Assembly: GCF_000308435.1 (NCBI RefSeq)
Contig: NZ_BAFR01000017.1
Location: 1 to 54,154 of the forward strand
From: Nocardia araoensis NBRC 100135
GTDB taxonomy: Bacteria > Actinomycetota > Actinomycetes > Mycobacteriales > Mycobacteriaceae
Length of the DNA stretch: 54,154 bases
Direction of reading: 5' to 3'
Shown: positions 50,103 to 54,154 of the stretch, piece by piece
Numbering within the stretch: position 1 is the stretch's first letter
Layout: each line of letters begins with the position of its first letter
Notes under the pieces: model-generated
What the model was told of the DNA's origin: nothing
Seen by the model: only the letters and a program-made list of their open reading frames with translations
The model's database searches: none
Made by a program: the position numbers and the translations under genes

Positions 50103-52163
50103 ATGCCGGTGTCACGCCGAACTGTTCTGACTCGGACCGCGATCGGGACCGCCGCGCTCGCGGCCGCGACGGCGCCCGGGATGAGCGACGCACTCGGCGT
50201 TCCGGCGGCCGCCGCGCCGGATTCCGGCGGCTACGAGATCGGCGTCGGAATCTCCGACATCACCGGTCCGGCCGCCGAATGCGGGATGATGGGCTACTCC
50301 CAGCTGGAACAGCAGACCGCGGGCATCCATCTGCGCCCGCGGGCGCGGGCGTACATCATCGGCAGCGCGGGGCGGCGGATCGTCTTCGTGGTCGCCGAGA
50401 ACGGAATGATCTTCCAATCCGTGCACCGCGGCGTGCTGACCGAACTGGCCAGGCGCTTCGGCGATCTGTACACCGAGCAGAACGTCCTGCTCACCTCGAC
50501 CCACTCGCACGCGACCTGCGGCGGCTCCAGCAACGACTACGCCTACAACCTGTCCATCCTCGGTTTCCAGCAGCAGGTATACGACGCCGAGGTGAACGGG
50601 ATCGTCGAGGCGATCGCCGCCGCGCACGCCGACCTCGGCCCCGGCTCGCTCGCCCTCGGCCGCGCCGAGCTGCACAACGCGAGCGTGAACCGGTCGCGCG
50701 TGGCCTGGGAACTGAATCCACCTGCGGACAAGGAACATTTCCCGGACGCGATCGACCCGGCGGTGACCACTCTCGTGCTGCGCAAGGGCGGGCGGACGGC
50801 CGGAACCATCACCTGGTTCGCCACGCACAACACGTCCATGACCAACGCGAACCGGTTGATCAGCTCGGACAACAAGGGCTACGCGTCGTTCTCCTCCGAG
50901 CACATCGAGCACGGCGTGCGCTACCTGGACGGCAAGCCGGCATTCGTCGCGGCCTTCGCGCAGACCAACGCCGGTGACATGTCCCCGAATCTGAACTTGC
51001 GCCAAGGCTCCGGTCCCACCGAGGACGAGTTCGAGAACACCCGCATCCTCGGCGAGCGGCAGTACGCGGCATCGAAAGAAGCGATGGCTCAGGCCCGATC
51101 GATCTCCGGCCCGGTCGATGGGATGCTCTGCTACGTCGACCTGGCGGACATCGCCGTGGACGGCCGTTTCACGCCGGACGGCCTGCCGCGGCGCACCGCA
51201 CCGGCCGCGGCGGGTGTCTCGCTGATCGCGGGCAGCGTCGAGGACGGTCCTGGCCTGCCCGGCGGTCCGATCCCGGAGGGCGTGCGCAACCCGTTCCTCG
51301 CCGCGCTCGGCGACCCCGCCCAGCCCGTGCCGGCCTGGCTGGCGGACGCCCAGGCGCCGAAAGCGATCGCGGTGCCGCTCGGCCTGCTGCCTCCGGTGCC
51401 CTGGGTGCCGAATGTGCTGCCGATTCAGCTCGTTCGCATCGGCGAGCTCTATCTGGCCGCGGCGGGCGGCGAGTTCACCATCACGTCGGGCCTGCGCATT
51501 CGCCGGGCGGTCGCCACGGCGCTGAACATCCCGCTGGAGCAAGTGCTCATGCAGGGATACGCGAACGCCTACCACGAATACGTCACCACGCCGGAGGAAT
51601 ACGACTCCCAGCAGTACGAGGGCGCTTCGACGCTGTTCGGCCGCTACACCCTGTGCGCCTATCAGCAGGAGTTCACCCGTCTGGCCACGGCGTTCGCCGC
51701 CCGCAGGCCGGTGCCGCGCGGCCCGGCCCCACGCGATGTGTCGCAGTTGCAGCCGAATTTCCAAGTGGGCGCCGGGCCGGACGCAGCCGTACCCGGCCAT
51801 GACTTCGGTGACGTACTCGTGCAACCGCACCCGTCGTACGGCCCCGGCGATCAAGTGCGGGCCGAATTCGTCTCGGCCCACCCGAAACACGACAACCGAC
51901 GGAACGGGACGTTCCTGGAAGTGCAGCGCAGGAATGCGTCCGGCGAATGGGTGCGGGTGGCCAACGAGGGCGAGTGGGCGGTGAAATACCACTGGAGCAA
52001 GCGCGGGCTCGCCGAGTCGGTGGCCCGGTTCACCTGGGACATCCCCCTCGACACCGAGCCGGGACGCTATCGCTTCCAGCACTACGCGACCCGTCTGGCC
52101 CCCGACGGCGCGCTCTATCCGGTCATCGGCACGACCGACGAATTCGAGCTGGTCCGAACGTAA
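50103..52163 (+). CDS. Neutral/alkaline ceramidase, Tat-exported
   Basis: 686 residues, the usual size of the neutral ceramidase family. The signal has a twin-arginine motif (SRRTVLT) and Ala-rich core, with cleavage near residue 40. The catalytic Ser lies in QTNAGDMSPN (family NxGDVSPN), near residue 293. Other family blocks are STHSHATCGGSS and ATHNTSMTNANRLISSDNKGYAS. It hydrolyses ceramide into sphingosine and fatty acid outside the cell; bacteria without sphingolipids, such as Nocardia, would use it on host lipids. ATG 50103 follows gaagggaga. The TetR gene is divergent. Confidence 0.92.
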   Translation: MPVSRRTVLTRTAIGTAALAAATAPGMSDALGVPAAAAPDSGGYEIGVGISDITGPAAECGMMGYSQLEQQTAGIHLRPRARAYIIGSAGRRIVFVVAENGMIFQSVHRGVLTELARRFGDLYTEQNVLLTSTHSHATCGGSSNDYAYNLSILGFQQQVYDAEVNGIVEAIAAAHADLGPGSLALGRAELHNASVNRSRVAWELNPPADKEHFPDAIDPAVTTLVLRKGGRTAGTITWFATHNTSMTNANRLISSDNKGYASFSSEHIEHGVRYLDGKPAFVAAFAQTNAGDMSPNLNLRQGSGPTEDEFENTRILGERQYAASKEAMAQARSISGPVDGMLCYVDLADIAVDGRFTPDGLPRRTAPAAAGVSLIAGSVEDGPGLPGGPIPEGVRNPFLAALGDPAQPVPAWLADAQAPKAIAVPLGLLPPVPWVPNVLPIQLVRIGELYLAAAGGEFTITSGLRIRRAVATALNIPLEQVLMQGYANAYHEYVTTPEEYDSQQYEGASTLFGRYTLCAYQQEFTRLATAFAARRPVPRGPAPRDVSQLQPNFQVGAGPDAAVPGHDFGDVLVQPHPSYGPGDQVRAEFVSAHPKHDNRRNGTFLEVQRRNASGEWVRVANEGEWAVKYHWSKRGLAESVARFTWDIPLDTEPGRYRFQHYATRLAPDGALYPVIGTTDEFELVRT

Positions 52164-52172
52164 CCCGGTGGG

Positions 52173-52412
52173 TTACAGGCCGGTCTGCGCTCCCTTGTCC
52201 CCGCGCCGTGCGCCGCGGCGCTGTACCAGATAGATGACCAGTCCGATCAGCCCGACCACCAACCCCATCAGGCAGACCGGACGGGCCGACGCCCACCGGT
52301 CGCCGCCTGCCCACACCACCACCGTGGCGACCAGCCACAAAGCGCTGCCGACCGCGAGCACGGGGCGCGGGTCGGTCAGGCGCGGCGGAAGCTGCGGGAC
52401 TTTCTGTGTCAC
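52173..52412 (-). CDS. DUF2530 small membrane protein
   Basis: 79 residues, two spans (VLAVGSALWLVATVVVWAGG and VCLMGLVVGLIGLVIYLV) and a basic C-terminus. It matches the DUF2530 layout (RPVLAVGxALW) and Rv0879c by place. Function unknown. Start ATG 52412. Confidence 0.8.
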   Translation of the reverse strand: MTQKVPQLPPRLTDPRPVLAVGSALWLVATVVVWAGGDRWASARPVCLMGLVVGLIGLVIYLVQRRGARRGDKGAQTGL

Positions 52413-52528
52413 GGGTTCAGCCTAATCGGCCCTGCCGAGTGGAGTCCGCCCGCTGCGCGCAGAAGAGGTGGTCGCCCCATGGCGGGAAGCCGCGACCGGC
52501 CGCCCTCGGTCCCGTATCGTTTGGCACT

Positions 52529-52966
52529 GTGACAACGCCATCGGATGTCAGAGCCCTTGCTGGTGAGCTCTCGCTGGCGGTCGTTCGACTGACGCGACAC
52601 CTGCGCGGCCGTCGTGCCGACTCGCAGATTTCGCTGACCCAACTTTCCGCGCTCGCCACGCTGGCCCGTGAGGGCGCGATGACTCCGGGGGCGCTCGCCG
52701 CGAAGGAGCGCGTCCAACCCCCGTCGATGACCCGCGTCATCGCCTCGCTCACCGACCTCGATCTGGTCGAGCGCAATCCGCATCCGACCGATGGCCGTCA
52801 GATCATCGTCTCGCTGTCCCCGGCGGGCCGCGCGCTCATAGCCGACGAAGCCAGCGCCCGCGAGGCGTGGATGACCGAGCGGTTGTCGACGCTCACCGAG
52901 GAGCAGCTCGTCGTGCTGACCCGTGCCGTGGCGATCATGAAGCAGATCGTCACGGAATCCGAGTAG
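52529..52966 (+). CDS. MarR family regulator
   Basis: 145 residues from GTG 52529. Winged helix with ISLTQLSALATLAREGAMTPGALAAKERVQPPSMTRVIASLTDLDLVERNPHPTDGRQ, typical of MarR (recognition helix and the D-x-R wing). It corresponds to Rv0880, next to Rv0879c. Targets are unknown; the adjacent small membrane proteins are candidates. Confidence 0.92.
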   Translation: MTTPSDVRALAGELSLAVVRLTRHLRGRRADSQISLTQLSALATLAREGAMTPGALAAKERVQPPSMTRVIASLTDLDLVERNPHPTDGRQIIVSLSPAGRALIADEASAREAWMTERLSTLTEEQLVVLTRAVAIMKQIVTESE

Positions 52967-53005
52967 GGCTGCGGCCGCAACGAGTTTCGTCGCCGGCGGC
53001 GTGGG

Positions 53006-53233
53006 TCAGCGGTTGCTCCGGATGATCCCGGCGCCCCACCACAGCAGGCCGCCCGCGATGGTCAGGCAGAGGACGAAGACCGGATAGACCAGGACTCCGT
53101 AGTCGTCGGCCCATCGGGGCAGGCGCGTGAGCTGCGTGGCCGCGCCGATGAGCAGCAGCACTCCCAGGGTCACCGCGATCGGCGCGAGTGGCGCGGTGTC
53201 CGAGTCGGCCCGGCGGGCGGTTCGGTCGGTCAT
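53006..53233 (-). CDS. Small membrane protein of unknown function
   Basis: 75 residues from ATG 53233 with ggaggg upstream, which decides this start over the upstream in-frame one (53287). Two spans (PIAVTLGVLLLIGAATQL and GVLVYPVFVLCLTIAGGLLW). No family recognised with certainty; the place is like Rv0882. A perfect CRP palindrome lies 117 bases upstream. Confidence 0.7.
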   Translation of the reverse strand: MTDRTARRADSDTAPLAPIAVTLGVLLLIGAATQLTRLPRWADDYGVLVYPVFVLCLTIAGGLLWWGAGIIRSNR

Positions 53234-53349
53234 GGTGGAGCCCTCCTGCGCGGTCGGCTCGGCGCCCGCTCGGGACGCTGTGGGCACTGGAAATAAATCA
53301 GTTACCTTCTAGCTAACCTTCGCACGGAGGTGTGATTTCGTTAACACAC

Positions 53350-53365
53350 TGTGACGCGGATCACA
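53350..53365. promoter_or_regulatory. Perfect CRP-type palindrome
   Basis: TGTGA-N6-TCACA, a second perfect consensus in the window, between YccF and the small membrane protein gene. It is 117 bases before the start at 53233. Confidence 0.7.
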
Positions 53366-53404
53366 TGCCGGTCGCAAGTCGGTGCAGCTCGGAGCCTGTG
53401 GAGG

Positions 53405-53806
53405 CTACTGCGCGCCGAACGGCCGGTCGCTGTCCACGATCTCCCGTCCCAGCGGGAAGAGTGAAATCGGTATGAATTTCAAGTTCGCCCAGCCGAACGG
53501 GATGCCGATGATCGAGACGAACAGCGGGATGCTGGTGAGCAGGTGTCCCAGCGCGAGCCACCAGCCCGCGACGATGAACCAGATGATGTTGCCGATCAGC
53601 GAGCCGGCGCCAGCGCCCGGCTTGTCCACGGTGGTCCGGCCGAACGGCCACAACACGTAGGCGGCGATCCGGAACGACGCGATGCCGAAGGGGATCGTGA
53701 TGATCAGGATGAAGCAGATGATCCCCGCCAGGATGTAGCCCAGCGCCATCCAGAACCCCGCGAAGACCAGCCACAGGATGTTGAGAATCAACTGAATCGG
53801 CTTCAT
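53405..53806 (-). CDS. YccF domain membrane protein
   Basis: 133 residues, four hydrophobic segments in two copies of the YccF repeat: NILWLVFAGFWMALGYILAG...IPFGIASFRIAAY and NIIWFIVAGWWLALGHLLTS...IPFGWANLKF. Function unknown. ATG 53806. No link to neighbours is obvious. Confidence 0.9.
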   Translation of the reverse strand: MKPIQLILNILWLVFAGFWMALGYILAGIICFILIITIPFGIASFRIAAYVLWPFGRTTVDKPGAGAGSLIGNIIWFIVAGWWLALGHLLTSIPLFVSIIGIPFGWANLKFIPISLFPLGREIVDSDRPFGAQ

Positions 53807-53845
53807 GAGACCAGCATGCCAGGCGGCGCGGCGCGGTGCGCGTGG

Positions 53846-54154
53846 TCAGAAGAACCAGCCGAGCATCGCGTCCCGCTCCGCGCGGAAGGCGTCCTCGAAA
53901 GCGCGCAGCTGCCCGGCCTCTTTCGCCCGTAACCTGTTCGCCGCGGCGAACACCCGTGCGGGATACGCGCCGAGATACATGCTTGCGAGCACGTCGATGC
54001 CGAGTTCGATATCGGCCGCCCGATCGGTCGGCTCGCATTCGGCCTGTCCGTTCCGAATCCGCAGCGCGAACGTGCCGCCCGCGTGCCGGAAGGGATCGGT
54101 CACCTCGAGCGTCACCTCCAGGTCACTCGCGTAAGAACGCGCCGTCAGCGCCGC
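53846..54154 (-). CDS. Eis-like GNAT acetyltransferase, C-terminal part (cut by window edge)
   Basis: About 103 residues of the C-terminal sterol-carrier-like domain are visible; the frame runs off the end of the window. Family-like pieces are VTDPFRHAGGTFALRI and SMYLGAYPARVFAAANRL. It ends GWFF, with a C-terminal Phe whose carboxylate is the catalytic base in Eis enzymes. Eis-type proteins acetylate amines, including aminoglycosides. An in-frame start at 54115 is internal and not the true start. Confidence 0.75.
   Translation of the reverse strand, partial: AALTARSYASDLEVTLEVTDPFRHAGGTFALRIRNGQAECEPTDRAADIELGIDVLASMYLGAYPARVFAAANRLRAKEAGQLRAFEDAFRAERDAMLGWFF

Noticed and set aside
53301..53320. 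Possible iron box (contains GCTAACCT)
   Set aside because: Only about 10 of 19 consensus positions match and one half is missing; the direct ACCTTC repeat explains the pattern better.

Overview
The window looks like a chromosomal segment from a mycolic-acid actinomycete, most probably Nocardia. The DNA is GC-rich with many GTG/TTG starts. Several gene blocks follow the order I remember from Mycobacterium tuberculosis: phoU / LCP protein / dus / desA1 (Rv0821c-Rv0824c), plsB2-plsC, XPB helicase / helicase-associated protein / rpf / cspB-like (Rv0861c-Rv0871) and MFS / DUF2771 / DUF2530 / MarR / DUF3027 (Rv0875c-Rv0883c). The salicylate synthase and salicyl-AMP ligase pair belongs to a nocobactin/mycobactin-type siderophore pathway. 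No species can be named from sequence alone.

Layout. Bases 1-1100 hold a decayed IS5-family element and a small secreted protein. Bases 1432-3263 hold a two-gene type VII secretion substrate pair (EspC-like plus a long WXG-type protein). Bases 3382-8964 hold phoU, an LCP cell-wall ligase, dusB and desA1, all on the minus strand. After a 740-base gap come tRNA-Lys, a second long gap, a TetR regulator of the gamma-butyrolactone-receptor type, and a tRNA Glu-Asp-Phe cluster. Bases 11858-17767 hold a GAP-family membrane protein, a polyprenol-phosphate mannose synthase, and the coupled plsB/plsC acyltransferases of phospholipid synthesis. Bases 17986-21065 hold convergent salicylate synthase and salicyl-AMP ligase genes, each with IdeR-type iron boxes.

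Bases 21132-25288 hold a short-chain dehydrogenase, a carboxymuconolactone-decarboxylase-family protein, a DAHP synthase with a candidate aromatic leader peptide, and an ECF41-type sigma factor (SigJ). A textbook ECF41 promoter lies in front of the decarboxylase gene. Bases 25351-34962 hold an aminotransferase, a DHFR-like reductase, two LysE exporters, a membrane acyltransferase with SGNH domain, XPB helicase, a DUF3239 protein and an M1 metallopeptidase. Bases 34967-44788 hold a coiled-coil protein, a lipoprotein, the helicase-associated protein, rpf (with an upstream CRP site and a riboswitch-like leader), cspB, DUF2771, an MFS protein and a glutamine cyclotransferase. Bases 44806-49352 hold a DUF3027 protein translationally coupled to a large sacsin/Hsp90-like ATPase. 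The right end holds TetR/neutral ceramidase, DUF2530, MarR, small membrane proteins, YccF and the C-terminus of an Eis-like acetyltransferase cut by the window edge.

Most genes are ordinary housekeeping or cell-envelope genes. The most interesting signals are regulatory: the YFWF leader peptide before DAHP synthase, the ECF41 promoter/regulon layout, the iron boxes, perfect CRP palindromes, and structured leaders of rpf and cspB. The orphan type VII substrate pair and the DUF3027-ATPase pair are the best candidates for poorly described protein systems. No CRISPR array, rRNA or intact prophage was seen.
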